Notes: generated by a model not told the origin, from the sequence alone. A stretch of 64,000 nt of DNA from Gammaproteobacteria bacterium (GCA_029863125.1 JAOTWB010000007.1:30266-94265); one strand, 5' to 3'. Positions 49,301 to 58,218 are shown, counted from the first letter of the stretch. A program made the numbers and translations.

Positions 49301-49876
49301 TACTTAAGGCTGGTCGAGAGAACCCGCGCGGCCGAATCCGGCATCTCCGGGCGGAGCGAGCTCACGGAGGTCGTCGCCAGGAGCTACTTCAAGCTGCTCA
49401 GTTATAAAGACGAGTATGAAGTCGCGCGACTGCATACCCGCCCGTCTTTCCTGGAATCGATTCGGCAGGACTTCGGCAGCAAAGCCAAGCTTCGATTTCA
49501 CCTGGCGCCGCCCGTCTTGAACAAAGGTGTCGATGCTCGCGGACGGCCGCGCAAAAGAGAATTCGGCGCCTGGCTGCTGCCCGTGTTCCGCATGCTGGCA
49601 CGGATGCGGCGCCTGCGTGGCACGCCGTTCGACGTATTCGGAAAGAGCGCGGAGCGGCGCGTGGAGCGCGCGCTGATTACTGAATTCGAGACCTTGGTCG
49701 ATGAGGTCCTTCCCGTCCTGACAGCCGATACGCTGGCAGACGCGAGCAGCCTGTTCCGGCGCTACCTGGATATTCGCGGCTACGGGCCCGTGAAAGAGGC
49801 GTCGGTTCGCGAGGTCCGTGCAGAGGTCGAGACCCAGCGCCGCGATTTGCTTAACCCGAATCGCGAAGCCGCATAA
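46397..49876 (+). CDS. Fused indolepyruvate-type ferredoxin oxidoreductase (IorAB)
   Basis: A 1159-aa single-chain 2-oxoacid:acceptor oxidoreductase. N terminus: pyrimidine-binding domain (GFISGYRGSPLGMVD). Next: TPP domain with YFCSGCPHNTST and the Mg/TPP motif NDAVAMTGGQPVDG (about 535-550). Then a Cys-rich FeS stretch (CEGCGDCSIESNC; CNKDYSCLNGFCP) and the gamma-type domain (TGVGGTGVITVGAL). These fused enzymes oxidise arylpyruvates to arylacetyl-CoA with CoA and ferredoxin. Beside the paa genes, phenylpyruvate to phenylacetyl-CoA is the likely job (inference). Confidence 0.9.
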   Translation: MSEATAPQSHYPLDNYELADRYRRESGRVLLTGTQALVRIALMQRTLDKASGLNSAGFISGYRGSPLGMVDQELWRAKRFLEENQIEFLPAVNEDLAATAILGTQQVETDPGRTVDGVFGIWYGKGPGVDRAGDALKHGNAYGSSPHGGVLVVAGDDHGCISSSMPHQSDVAFLTFMMPNLNPANVAEYLEFGLYGIALSRYSGMWVGFKAISETVESSMSIELPPYPQFETPSDFTPPATGLHYRWPDFPGPQIEERLEAKKAATLAFAAANPIDRKIFDVPHARFGIVTTGKGHLDLMEALRLLDVDEKEARRIGIDVYKVGMVWPLEQHGALDFVQRKHEVLVVEEKRGIIESQFKEYFYDYPGRKPERMVGKADENGEPLVPWVGELSPVQLAPIVASRLDRVFGGRRFSDRAEQLKRQTGAVIEIGGAKRMPYFCSGCPHNTSTKLPEGSRALAGIGCHFMASWMQRDTDGLIQMGGEGVNWIPRSRFNGGQHVFQNLGDGTFYHSGSLAIRQAVAAGTNITYKILYNDAVAMTGGQPVDGPVSVQSIAHSVRSEGVQRIALISDEPELFDADDFPAGVTISHRREMDAVQRELREIPGVTVLIYAQTCATEKRRRRKRGTLDDPKKFVVINDLVCEGCGDCSIESNCLSVIPKETPFGRKRQIDQHSCNKDYSCLNGFCPSFVTVQGKVKRQAATVADDAQYEVLAAALRAPQIPAIDTCYDLLVTGVGGTGVITVGALITMAAHLEGKGATELDFMGFAQKFGTVLSYLRIASAPSDINQVRIEPARADALIGCDIVVSSSPKASITYQRNHTRAMVNTAEMLTGDFIRHRDASLRSSERVAAIAAAVGRENLATIDANRLADRLMGDTIYANVLLLGGAWQKGLVPVSLQALLRAIELNGVTIDANKRAFTWGRIAAMNPQKIANMVDAGENEVAETLDGMIERRRQFLVDYQDEKLAQRYLRLVERTRAAESGISGRSELTEVVARSYFKLLSYKDEYEVARLHTRPSFLESIRQDFGSKAKLRFHLAPPVLNKGVDARGRPRKREFGAWLLPVFRMLARMRRLRGTPFDVFGKSAERRVERALITEFETLVDEVLPVLTADTLADASSLFRRYLDIRGYGPVKEASVREVRAEVETQRRDLLNPNREAA

Positions 49877-49905
49877 GGTATTCCCCGCAAAGCCTGACCC
49901 GCAAG

Positions 49906-49942
49906 AAAAAACCGGCGGTGTTCGCTACCGCCGGCATTTTTT
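49906..49942. terminator. Bidirectional rho-independent terminator
   Basis: CCGGCGGT and ACCGCCGG form an eight-pair stem around a seven-base loop, with a T-run after it on the plus strand and an A-run before it (T-run on minus). It ends the oxidoreductase gene and, on the other strand, the repeat-protein gene. Confidence 0.9.
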
Positions 49943-49963
49943 CTGCTGCACTTTCGCTTGGGC

Positions 49964-50380
49964 CTAGCGGCCGCTTCGCCTGTTTTGACGACGATCCACG
50001 CGCCGGTCGGCGCGATTTCCGCGGTGGTCGAGGCGACGGTCGATGTGTTCGCCCTTGCGATCCAGCTTGCGGTCGATCCGGTCGCCTTTGCGGTCCAGTT
50101 TTGCCTCGATGCGATCGCCTTTTCGGTCCAGGCGCCGCGACAATCCGTCCCGTCCCGCCGCTGCGGCCCGCTCAGAATTTCGGTCGAGACGCGCATCGAT
50201 TCGATCGCCTTTCTTATCCAACCGGCGGTCTATCCGATCGCCCGCGTTATCAAGACGCTTCTCGATGCGATCGCCGCGATTGTCCAGACGCTCTTCGATC
50301 TCGTCGCCGGTGTCCGCAAACGCCGTTCCGTAGAGCAAGGCGAGCACGGCTATTGCATAAATCAGTTTTCTCGAATCCAT
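49964..50380 (-). CDS. Secreted charged 11-residue-repeat protein
   Basis: A 138-aa protein with a signal peptide (MDSRKLIYAIAVLALLYGTAFA) and then about nine copies of an 11-residue unit, GDRIxxRLDxK, to the end. The heptad-like spacing of Ile/Leu with dense Asp/Arg/Lys suggests a long charged helix in the periplasm. ATG 50380 has GAGGAGA six bases upstream. No enzyme family is recognised; similar repeats occur in uncharacterised envelope proteins. Confidence 0.75.
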   Translation of the reverse strand: MDSRKLIYAIAVLALLYGTAFADTGDEIEERLDNRGDRIEKRLDNAGDRIDRRLDKKGDRIDARLDRNSERAAAAGRDGLSRRLDRKGDRIEAKLDRKGDRIDRKLDRKGEHIDRRLDHRGNRADRRVDRRQNRRSGR

Positions 50381-50584
50381 GATGAGTCTCCTCGTTTCCA
50401 TACCAGATAGTCGCTGTTCAATGCTAGCAACGGGCGACAGCGGAATCGGTTGACGGGAAACCCGGCTCGCGGCCGGGTTATTGTCAAATCCAGGGAAGAT
50501 GGATTGGAGGAATCATCGAGCAGGGTCCGACGACGGTTCCGGCCTCGAACGGCCGGAACACGTCTTCGGCCCTTTTGTGCGGAC

Positions 50585-50917
50585 TCAGGTCTGGTCGTCC
50601 AGGCTCGCACCTGGTGCGCAGGCGGCAACGCTCTTCATGCCGTTGTTGCAGCCGGAGTTGGATGAATAGCTCTGGCTCGTGCCGACAACCTGGCCGTTCG
50701 ATGAGGTCACGTTGAAACGAAACTTGCCGGACGGGGTGGTCTTCTTAACGAAGCGATCCGGATTCTGCGAGTTCTTCTTGACCGATTCGATGCCGTTCAG
50801 GCAACTGTCTTTGCCGCTGTAGCCTTCACTGCTGAGTATGTTCTGGCCGTTGGCGGCTTTGAGACGAAAGCGATATTCACCCGCCTTGTCTTTGTACACT
50901 TCAAACTTACCTGGCAT
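50585..50917 (-). CDS. YegP-like protein, tandem DUF1508
   Basis: A 110-aa protein made of two DUF1508 repeats (GKFEVYKDKAGEYRFRLKAANG and GKFRFNVTSSNGQVVGTSQ), each followed by a NGIESVKKN / NGMKSVAAC close. YegP-family proteins are small cytoplasmic proteins of unknown function linked to stress. A gap of 51 bases separates it from the dodecin gene upstream, so they may be co-transcribed. Confidence 0.88.
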   Translation of the reverse strand: MPGKFEVYKDKAGEYRFRLKAANGQNILSSEGYSGKDSCLNGIESVKKNSQNPDRFVKKTTPSGKFRFNVTSSNGQVVGTSQSYSSNSGCNNGMKSVAACAPGASLDDQT

Positions 50918-50968
50918 TGCTGTCTCCTTCAGGTGGTCGTGCTTTGATTATTTACCAAGTGCTTAATA

Positions 50969-51169
50969 TTATTTGACGATAAAAGTGACTTTCATCGTCA
51001 CACGGTACTCGTCGACCTCGCCTTTCTTGACGACGACCTTCTGTTCCTTGACCCAGGCGCCTTCAATATTTTTTACGGTCTCGCCCATCTTGCGAATTCC
51101 GGCGCGAACAGCATCCTCAAAGCTCTTCGACGACGATGCTGTAATTTCTGATGTTTTTGCCACACTCAT
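50969..51169 (-). CDS. Dodecin (flavin-binding dodecamer)
   Basis: A 66-aa protein with the dodecin signature SVAKTSEITASSSKSFEDAV, the following helix to about residue 32 and IEGAWVKEQKVVVKKGEVDEYRVTMKVTFIV-type strands. It stores or buffers flavins in a hollow 12-mer. Ribosome binding site AGGAG precedes the ATG. First of a minus-strand run with the YegP-like gene. Confidence 0.93.
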   Translation of the reverse strand: MSVAKTSEITASSSKSFEDAVRAGIRKMGETVKNIEGAWVKEQKVVVKKGEVDEYRVTMKVTFIVK

Positions 51170-51469
51170 TTGTTGGTCTCCTTCTGGTTTGTGGATGACG
51201 TTATATCACTGTTCATTGCTGAACTCATGGCCAAATCCACGATAATTCCGGACCGGGATCCGGTCCTCGGCGGGATCCCGGACATATCGGCGCAGACGAT
51301 CATATCCGGCCCTTGCACATAGGCAGTGTCCAGATGATAGAATCCCCGCACAGTGCGGGGGCAGTGCAGTCTACTCTCCTGTGCTTGTGTGTTCGGCAAC
51401 CCGTTGCCGAAACCCCCAAGGTTGTGGTGTACCGCGACGTTAGGCAATGAACCTACGGAGTTAATTGTT
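51170..51469. other. 300-base intergenic region with hairpins, upstream of OmpA-like gene
   Basis: No gene seen. It holds a perfect 17-base palindrome, CCCCGCAC-A-GTGCGGGG (51344-51360), and a perfect hairpin, TTCGGCAAC-CC-GTTGCCGAA (51392-51411), about 60 bases before the OmpA-like ATG. Neither is followed by a T-run. The second could be a folded 5' leader of that mRNA. Another inverted repeat around 51250-51265 (GACCGG ... CCGGTC) lies near the dodecin promoter side. Confidence 0.5.
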
Positions 51470-52735
51470 ATGAGAATATTCACCTGCGTTGTCGCAGCGG
51501 CATTAATCGCATTGGCGGGAGCCGAGAATGCGTTCGCGGAGGCCGAAGCCGGGCAAGGGTATTTTACCGTCATGGGTTCCTATATCGATGACGACAAAGA
51601 CCGTGCTGTCGAGGACGATCTCGCCGGCGGCCAGTTCGGTTTTGGCTATGCACTGAACGACGAATATAACATCGAAGCAGTATTTTCAGGCGCCTGGCTC
51701 GACGGCGACAGTGGTGGATCGCCTGACCAGGAGCATCTCGGCGTCGGCTTCGACCTGCAGCGCGTGTTTCGGCGTGCCGAGCGCTTCAGTCCCTACCTGC
51801 ATGCCGGCGTTTCCTATCTGACTGTCGATGTGACGGGTGCCACGAAGGAAGAGGACGTCGCTTACTCGGGCGGTATCGGCTTTTTGCTCGACGTATTCGA
51901 CTCCAATGCCGCACTGCGCGGCGAATGGAAAATCCGTTTTGAACGGGCGACAAATGAAACCAACATGAAGGACAACTTCTTCAGCCTCGGTTTCCAGATT
52001 CCGTTTGGCGCTGGTACGCCGAAATTCGTCGATTCCGACGGGGACGGCGTTGCGGACGGCATAGACCGTTGCCCGAATACGCCGGCAGGCACGCGCGTTG
52101 ACGCTTACGGCTGCGAGCTCGATAGCGACGGCGATGGCGTCAAGGACTCTAAAGACCAGTGCCCGGGTACGCCGAGAGGCGTGTCCGTCGATGCCAGCGG
52201 CTGCCCGATGGATAGCGACGGCGACGGCGTCGGCGACGACAAGGACGAATGCCCGAACACGGTCAGGGGTGCCAAGGTCGGCCCGGACGGCTGTGAGCTC
52301 GATGGCGACAAAGACGGTGTCGTCGATCGCCTCGACGAATGTCCGAACAGCGCACCCGGTGTGCAGGTCGATATCAAGGGCTGCGAGATCAAGGCTGTAA
52401 TCAGGCTGCCAGGCGTAAACTTCGAGACCAACTCTGACCGCCTGCTGCCGGGTGCCACGAGTGTCTTGAACGATGCCGTTGCGACGTTGAAGAAGAACCC
52501 GTCGATTACTGTCGAAGTTGCCGGGCACACTGACAGTGACGGCGCCGCCGAGTACAACGAAGGCCTGTCGACACGCCGCGCTACGACGGTTCGCGATTAC
52601 CTCGCTGCAAACGGGATTGCGGAAGATCGCCTGACGGTCCGTGGCTACGGCGAGTCCCAGCCGATCGCAGACAACACAACGCGTGCTGGTAAAGCACAAA
52701 ATCGCCGTGTTGTACTGCGCGTCATAGAGCGTTAA
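51470..52735 (+). CDS. OmpA-family outer-membrane protein with thrombospondin type 3 repeats
   Basis: A 421-aa protein: signal peptide, an eight-strand barrel (about 25-185), four calcium-binding TSP3-type repeats (DSDGDGV.D..D.CP.TP.G..VD..GC; about 187-310) and a C-terminal OmpA peptidoglycan-binding domain (VEVAGHTDSDGAAEYNEGLS). This is the OprF/OmpA pattern that links outer membrane and cell wall. ATG 51470 has GGAG nine bases upstream. A strong terminator follows. Confidence 0.93.
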   Translation: MRIFTCVVAAALIALAGAENAFAEAEAGQGYFTVMGSYIDDDKDRAVEDDLAGGQFGFGYALNDEYNIEAVFSGAWLDGDSGGSPDQEHLGVGFDLQRVFRRAERFSPYLHAGVSYLTVDVTGATKEEDVAYSGGIGFLLDVFDSNAALRGEWKIRFERATNETNMKDNFFSLGFQIPFGAGTPKFVDSDGDGVADGIDRCPNTPAGTRVDAYGCELDSDGDGVKDSKDQCPGTPRGVSVDASGCPMDSDGDGVGDDKDECPNTVRGAKVGPDGCELDGDKDGVVDRLDECPNSAPGVQVDIKGCEIKAVIRLPGVNFETNSDRLLPGATSVLNDAVATLKKNPSITVEVAGHTDSDGAAEYNEGLSTRRATTVRDYLAANGIAEDRLTVRGYGESQPIADNTTRAGKAQNRRVVLRVIER

Positions 52736-52784
52736 GCTAGGCAGGCAGCTTTGTGGCCAGTCTGGCCGCGGCGCTGCGAATAAA

Positions 52785-52818
52785 AACGCGTACAGCTGTT
52801 GCTGTGCGCGTTTTTTTT
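52785..52818 (+). terminator. Rho-independent terminator of OmpA-like gene
   Basis: AACGCGTACAGC pairs with GCTGTGCGCGTT (one T-G wobble) around a TGTT loop, followed directly by eight Ts. It lies 49 bases after the stop codon and reads on the plus strand; the A-run before the stem may also help end the convergent Usp gene. Confidence 0.93.
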
Positions 52819-52840
52819 GGTCGCCAAAATCAGGATCAGT

Positions 52841-53668
52841 TCAATGATGCCGCATCAGCACCGGTATCCGTGCCCTGCGAATAAGGTACTCGGTGACGCC
52901 GCCGAAAATCTTTTCCCGCCAGCGGTTTCGGCTGTAGGCACCCGCGACCATAAGATCGGCGCCCGCCTCTTTGTAGCTCGCCAGCAATTCCCCTTCGACA
53001 TCGCGGCCGCGGGTCCTGACACGTTCTGACTGGATGCCCCAGTGAGTCAGGTACGCAGCCAGCTGCGTCGACTTCGGTCCGATGTGGTCCTCGGGCCCGC
53101 AGCTGACGATCGTGACTTTTTCGGCCTTTTCCAGGATCGGTATCGCCGCTTTGACGGCTTTCGCGGCTTCGCTGCTCTGGTTCCACGCAATACAGACATT
53201 CTTGCCTACAATTTTGCGGCCATTTTTCGGCAGGATCAGCACGGGGCACCGCGAATCGAGCAGCGCGGCGCTCATGAACATATCGGCAACGCCGCCGCGT
53301 TTGGCTGGCCGCGAAACCACGATGAGATCCGCAACCGGACCGAGGATACTCAAAACGATGCCCGGCGATCCGACACGCTCTGACCACATCGCGCCCGGCG
53401 CGAACCGCGCCCGTCGAACAAAATCGTAGCCGTTTTCCGCCGCAATCTGCTCGTACATTGTCTTGGCATTTTTCGGCGCCGTCTTGGTACTTTTCTTGCG
53501 CCAGGCCGCATCCGCGAAGGCCATTGACAGCGACACCTCGGGATGACGGTGCGGGCGAATATGGCAGCCACTTACCGATGCGCCTACACGCTTGCCAAGG
53601 TCGAATGCCGCTCTCAGTGCTTTCGCACATTCGGGTCGATCAGCAACGGGTACCAGGATCACGCGCAT
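52841..53668 (-). CDS. Tandem-domain universal stress protein
   Basis: A 275-aa protein with two Usp-like domains (about 1-145 and 150-275). The second keeps the nucleotide-binding pattern AGAYSRNRWREKIFGGVTEYL. It is different from the UspE-like protein at 9081 in length and N terminus. Monocistronic between the OmpA terminator and a divergent methyltransferase gene, with 180 bases of upstream sequence in which no regulator site was recognised. Confidence 0.9.
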   Translation of the reverse strand: MRVILVPVADRPECAKALRAAFDLGKRVGASVSGCHIRPHRHPEVSLSMAFADAAWRKKSTKTAPKNAKTMYEQIAAENGYDFVRRARFAPGAMWSERVGSPGIVLSILGPVADLIVVSRPAKRGGVADMFMSAALLDSRCPVLILPKNGRKIVGKNVCIAWNQSSEAAKAVKAAIPILEKAEKVTIVSCGPEDHIGPKSTQLAAYLTHWGIQSERVRTRGRDVEGELLASYKEAGADLMVAGAYSRNRWREKIFGGVTEYLIRRARIPVLMRHH

Positions 53669-53848
53669 CTCGATGGCCTCCTCGGGTATGGAATTGACCG
53701 CAATTCACTGAGACCATAATCGAGAACCGGTCAAAAGACCATCGGCGCTTACCACTATTCGCTTCGCGCCTGCCGGCAGCGGCGACGGTTTGCAGGAGCG
53801 CACATCGTGGGCATGTGATAACTTAAACGGCGTCAGCATGCTGCTCCG

Positions 53849-54559
53849 ATGAGTTCTCCAATGCCCCTATTCAAACGAACGCTGAGCGAGTTTCTGTTTC
53901 GCCGTTTCATGCTTAAGCATTATGCGTCCAACCTGCTGGTCGACATGAGCCTGGAGGCCAAGAAGAGCACGCTCGAGTACATCAAAGCCAACATGATCGA
54001 CGCCCCTTATTTCGAGAAGCACCCGGAACTCGTGCGGTACGCTTTGAGTTGCGTCGACAGGGGCGGTTTGAAGCTTGAGTTCGGCGTAGGCCGCGGCAAG
54101 TCGATGCGCTGGATTGCCGCCAGCGTCGAGGGAACAGTACACGGCTTCGATTCTTTCGAAGGCATTCAGGAACACTGGAACGGCAATCCGATCGGGTCAT
54201 TCGCGCAGAAGCAGATGCCCAGGGTGCCCGACAACGTCGAGTTTCACGTCGGCTACTTCGACGCGACGCTTCCCGGCTTCCTTGAAAAGCATACGGAGCC
54301 CGTCGCTTTCCTGCACGTCGACTGCGACCTGTACTCGTCGACCGTGACGATTTTCGAAGCGCTGGGTAACCGTTTGCGGCCGGGCGCCATCGTGCTGTTC
54401 GACGAATACTACAATTTCCATCGCTGGCAGCAGCATGAATTCCGCGCGTTTCAGGAATTCGTCGCCCGGGAAAGCGTAAAATACGAATACATTGCGTTCT
54501 CGGTCACGGGCCAGCAGGTGGCGGTACGTATTCTCGAGAACCCGACGTACTCGGGATAA
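53849..54559 (+). CDS. TylF/class I SAM-dependent methyltransferase-like protein
   Basis: A 236-aa protein with the SAM motif KLEFGVGRGKSMRWIA, VHGFDSFEG and HVDCDLYSSTVTIFEAL, then VLFDEYYNFHRWQQHE, the TylF/MycF-type arrangement with metal-binding Asp residues. Target unknown; such genes are often in glycan or natural-product loci, but none is here. Five bases separate it from the next membrane protein gene. Confidence 0.85.
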   Translation: MSSPMPLFKRTLSEFLFRRFMLKHYASNLLVDMSLEAKKSTLEYIKANMIDAPYFEKHPELVRYALSCVDRGGLKLEFGVGRGKSMRWIAASVEGTVHGFDSFEGIQEHWNGNPIGSFAQKQMPRVPDNVEFHVGYFDATLPGFLEKHTEPVAFLHVDCDLYSSTVTIFEALGNRLRPGAIVLFDEYYNFHRWQQHEFRAFQEFVARESVKYEYIAFSVTGQQVAVRILENPTYSG

Positions 54560-54564
54560 CCCAA

Positions 54565-55413
54565 ATGACCGTGCACGAACACGAAAAAGTCAGCCACGAC
54601 GAACTGCCTTTTGTAGCACCCTGCAAAAAACTGTCGCCGTGGGCACCGTTTCGCTGGATGAAGCTCGGAATCTCGGACCTGGTGCACGCGCCGCAGCAAA
54701 GCCTGGCTTACGGTCTTGTCGTCGCTCTGATGATCGGCATCGTCTGCCTGCTCGCGTGGTTCCGCGGCGGCCAGTGGATCATGTTCGCGATGCTGGGCGG
54801 TTTTGTTTTCCTCGCGCCGCTGACCTGCATCGGCTTGTACGCCATCAGCGCGCAACTGGAGCGGGGTCAGGAGCCGTCGATGGCCCGCAGTCTTCGTGCC
54901 GCGCTGCAGCGGCATTTCGGCAACGAGATGATCTTCGCGCTCGCGCTACTCGTGGTCTTCCTGGTATGGGCGCGCGCCGCCGTCATGGTCACCGTGTTCT
55001 TTCCGACCGATGGCGAGGCAACGCTCGGAGAACTGCTGACCTACCTGGGCTTTGGCTCGATGATTGGTGCCGTTTTCGCTGCCATCACGTTTTCTGCAAG
55101 CGCGTTTTCCCTGCCGATGATCATGCATCGCAATGTCGACAGCATCACGGCTATCGTCACGTCGATCAACGCCGTATTGCGCAACAAGCGCGCCATGGTC
55201 GTCTGGCTGACGATCGTCGTAGTTTCGCTCTTGATCGGGGTGCTTACGGCGTTTGTCGGGCTGATCGCGATCGTGCCGGTCATCGGCTACGCGGCCTGGC
55301 ACGGCTACCTCGAGACCATCGATGCCGACCAGTTTCCGCGGCACTCGGTCGGTATCACCGCAACGCCCCGGCGCGAACCGGGCGCTTACGACGACAGCTC
55401 CAGCACGCAGTAA
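54565..55413 (+). CDS. DUF2189 integral membrane protein
   Basis: A 282-aa protein with six helices; APFRWMKLGISDLVHAPQQSLAYGL at the start and the GxxxxxxLxxAPLTCIGLY-like second helix match the DUF2189 family, often found near oxidases in proteobacteria. Function not known. The 3' end overlaps the convergent glk gene by 28 bases. Confidence 0.85.
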   Translation: MTVHEHEKVSHDELPFVAPCKKLSPWAPFRWMKLGISDLVHAPQQSLAYGLVVALMIGIVCLLAWFRGGQWIMFAMLGGFVFLAPLTCIGLYAISAQLERGQEPSMARSLRAALQRHFGNEMIFALALLVVFLVWARAAVMVTVFFPTDGEATLGELLTYLGFGSMIGAVFAAITFSASAFSLPMIMHRNVDSITAIVTSINAVLRNKRAMVVWLTIVVVSLLIGVLTAFVGLIAIVPVIGYAAWHGYLETIDADQFPRHSVGITATPRREPGAYDDSSSTQ

Positions 55414-56354
55414 GCGGCGCCGAGCAGCCCCGGCTGGTCATAGGTGATCAATCGCGTGGGGATGCGCTCCATGAACGTACGGTGCCTGCCCTTGCTTTCG
55501 AACCCGCTGCGAAATCGGCTGTTCTCCAGAATCTCAGGGTAACGTTTGGCGATGCCCCCGGCGATGTACACGCCGTTCACGGCGCCCAGCGTCAGCGCCA
55601 GGTCGCCGGCCACCTGACCCAGCAATTCGAAAAACAGCTCGATCGCCTCGGCCGCGAGCTGATTGCTGCCGCGCGCTTCGAAAATGTCTTTGGCGGACAG
55701 CCGGGGTCCGGCCTCACCGCGAAGGGTCACGAGCGCTTCATAGATATTCCCGAGGCCGGAACCTGCTATCAGCCGCTCAGCAGATACGCGTTCATATTTT
55801 TCGCGAAGCACGTCCAGAATTTCTGTCTGCAGCCGGTTTTCCGGCGCGAACCCCACGTGCCCGCCTTCGCCGGTGATGGCCACCAGCGCGTCTCCGCGAC
55901 GACACAAGCCGGCGACTCCGAGGCCCGTGCCAGGACCGAGGATCGCGACATCGAAACGCTCTGCAGGTAACGACCAGCCCTTATGAGGTCCGATGTTCCG
56001 AACCTCTCTCTCGGTCAATAGCGGAATCGAATGAGCGATCGCGGTGAAGTCGTTGAGCAGGCGCACGGCGTCGATACCGAATTTCGTCCGCGTCTCCTCA
56101 GCCGAAATATCCCAGTGGTTGTTCGTAATCTTGACCGTGTCATTGACAATCGGACCGGCGGCCGCGAGGCAAACGGCATCGGGCAATCCTGCTTTGGTCG
56201 CCACGAGATAATGGCTGATGGCATCATCGGCGGACGCGAAGTCCGCGCACTGAAGCTCGAGGACGTCGTGAAAGCCGGGCCTGTCCGGCGTCGCCAGCGC
56301 AAAGCGAGCGTTGGTTCCGCCAATGTCACCGATGAGCAGACAGCGGTCTTTCAT
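55386..56354 (-). CDS. glk: Glucokinase
   Basis: Phosphorylates glucose with ATP. The 322 aa start with the ATP site LIGDIGGTNARFALA; the sugar site is LLNDFTAIAHSIP and GEGGHVGFAPEN, and the catalytic Asp is in LNDF. It is the last gene of zwf-pgl-edd-glk, 55 bases after edd. It delivers glucose-6-phosphate to Zwf, so the operon covers glucose to KDPG. Confidence 0.95.
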   Translation of the reverse strand: MKDRCLLIGDIGGTNARFALATPDRPGFHDVLELQCADFASADDAISHYLVATKAGLPDAVCLAAAGPIVNDTVKITNNHWDISAEETRTKFGIDAVRLLNDFTAIAHSIPLLTEREVRNIGPHKGWSLPAERFDVAILGPGTGLGVAGLCRRGDALVAITGEGGHVGFAPENRLQTEILDVLREKYERVSAERLIAGSGLGNIYEALVTLRGEAGPRLSAKDIFEARGSNQLAAEAIELFFELLGQVAGDLALTLGAVNGVYIAGGIAKRYPEILENSRFRSGFESKGRHRTFMERIPTRLITYDQPGLLGAAYCVLELSS

Positions 56355-56409
56355 ACATCGTCGTCCAGTACTGAAGATTCAACGGCGCGGCCAGGTCACG
56401 CCGACATGC

Positions 56410-58218
56410 TCAACGTTCTCCGAACAGGGTGGCACCGTGCTCCGCGCCGGAGGCCCGTTCTCTGAACGCCGCGAAGAGTTCTCGCCCCATGCCACTTTGC
56501 CGCGCAGTATCCACCTCCGGCACTTTTCGTGCGGCAAAGTCGTCACTTCCGCTCAGTTCAAGGATACCCTTTTTGGCATCAATGCAAATCAGGTCACCGT
56601 CGCGAATTTTCGCGATAGGACCACCCGCAGCCGCTTCGGGCGTCAGGTGTATCGCCGACAGCACTTTGCCCGACGCCCCGGACATGCGGCCATCCGTGAT
56701 CAGTGCGACTTTGAAACCGCGATTCTGCAGCACGCCAAGATAGGGTGTCAGCTTGTGCAGCTCCGGCATACCGCTTGCGCGCGGCCCCTGTCGCGACAGC
56801 ACCGCAACGAAATCTTGCTCGAGTTCATCGTTATTGAATGCATCGACGAAGTCCTGCTGCGAATGAAACACGCGTGCGGGCGCCGTGATGGAATGATGGG
56901 CAGGATCGACAGCCGATATCTTGACCATGGCCCGCCCGAGATTGCCGGTTACGAGTTCAAGGCCGCCGTGTGAGCTGAACGGGTCGGAACAGGGACGCAG
57001 GATGTCGGGGTCCAGCGATTTCGGCTGCACGTCCTGCCAGTCCAGCTTGCCGTCCGCGACTTTCGGTTCGCGACAGAAATTGCGCAGCCCGGGCCCGAGT
57101 ATCGTGTTGACGTCCTCATGCAGCAGGCCGTTATCCAGCATGTCGCCAATCAGGAATCCGAGGCCACCCGCCGCGTGGAAATGATTGACGTCCGCCGTGC
57201 CGTTCGGGTACACGCGCGACAGCTGTGGCACCACAGCCGAGAGCTCCGAGAAGTCCTGCCAGTCGATCCGGATGCCGGCGGCCGCGGCGATGGCGACAAG
57301 ATGGATGGTGTGGTTGGTCGAACCGCCGGTAGCCAGCAGGCCGACGATACCGTTGACGATCGCCTTTTCATCGAGCAGATCCGCGAGCGGGGCATAGTCG
57401 TCGCCCAGATTCGTGGCCTCGAGTACCGTGCCAACCGCAGCTTGCGTCAGCAAATCGCGCAGCCGGGTTCCCGGATTGACGAATGATCCTCCGGGCAGCT
57501 GCAGGCCCATGAATTCCATGAGCATCTGGTTGCTGTTGGCCGTGCCGTAAAAAGTGCACGTGCCCGGCGCATGATAGGCCGCCGACTCGGCCTCGAGCAG
57601 TTCGTCACGCCCTGTTTTGCCCGCCGCATACGCTTCGCGAATACGCGCTTTCTCCTTGTTGCCCAGGCCGCTGACCATCGGCCCGGCGGGTACGAATACA
57701 ACCGGTAAATGCCCGAATGACAAAGTGCCGATCAGGAGGCCCGGAACAATCTTGTCGCATATGCCGAGACATAGTACGGCATCGAACATGTTGTGTGACA
57801 AAGCGATCGCTGTCGACAAAGCGATGACGTCGCGGCTGAACAGCGACAAGTCCATGCCGTCCGTGCCTTGCGTGACGCCATCGCACATCGCGGGCACGCC
57901 GCCGGCAACCTGGGCCACCGCGCCATGCTCCGCCGCCGCTTTCCTGATGATCGCCGGGTAGCTCTCGAAAGGCTGATGTGCACTCAGCATGTCGTTGTAA
58001 GCTGTAACGATGCCAATGTTCGGCACGACGGTTTGTTTGAGCGCCTGCTTGTCCGCAGCACCACAAGCGGCAAAACCGTGGGCGAGATTGCTGCAGGCAA
58101 GCCCGCCCCTGGCCGGGCCTTCGCTCGCCGCCGCATGCATCCGCGCGAGGTAATCAGCGCGCGATTTCGCGCTGCGCTTCCTAATGCGATCGGTAACGCT
58201 CTTGATAACCGAATTCAC
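56410..58218 (-). CDS. edd: 6-phosphogluconate dehydratase
   Basis: Makes 2-keto-3-deoxy-6-phosphogluconate, the Entner-Doudoroff key step. The 602 aa carry the FeS-linked cysteines of the IlvD/Edd family ([24 protein letters not shown]), [12 protein letters not shown] and [11 protein letters not shown]. It begins 16 bases after pgl. KDPG aldolase (eda), usually nearby, is not in this window. Confidence 0.96.
   Translation of the reverse strand: MNSVIKSVTDRIRKRSAKSRADYLARMHAAASEGPARGGLACSNLAHGFAACGAADKQALKQTVVPNIGIVTAYNDMLSAHQPFESYPAIIRKAAAEHGAVAQVAGGVPAMCDGVTQGTDGMDLSLFSRDVIALSTAIALSHNMFDAVLCLGICDKIVPGLLIGTLSFGHLPVVFVPAGPMVSGLGNKEKARIREAYAAGKTGRDELLEAESAAYHAPGTCTFYGTANSNQMLMEFMGLQLPGGSFVNPGTRLRDLLTQAAVGTVLEATNLGDDYAPLADLLDEKAIVNGIVGLLATGGSTNHTIHLVAIAAAAGIRIDWQDFSELSAVVPQLSRVYPNGTADVNHFHAAGGLGFLIGDMLDNGLLHEDVNTILGPGLRNFCREPKVADGKLDWQDVQPKSLDPDILRPCSDPFSSHGGLELVTGNLGRAMVKISAVDPAHHSITAPARVFHSQQDFVDAFNNDELEQDFVAVLSRQGPRASGMPELHKLTPYLGVLQNRGFKVALITDGRMSGASGKVLSAIHLTPEAAAGGPIAKIRDGDLICIDAKKGILELSGSDDFAARKVPEVDTARQSGMGRELFAAFRERASGAEHGATLFGER

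Noticed and set aside
49964..50380. DNA repeat array or CRISPR-like tract
   Set aside because: The periodic 33-base pattern is in frame and encodes an 11-residue protein repeat after a signal peptide; units vary at the DNA level and there are no unique spacers.
52030..52390. Tandem DNA repeat
   Set aside because: It is the coding trace of the TSP3 calcium-binding repeats in the OmpA-like protein.
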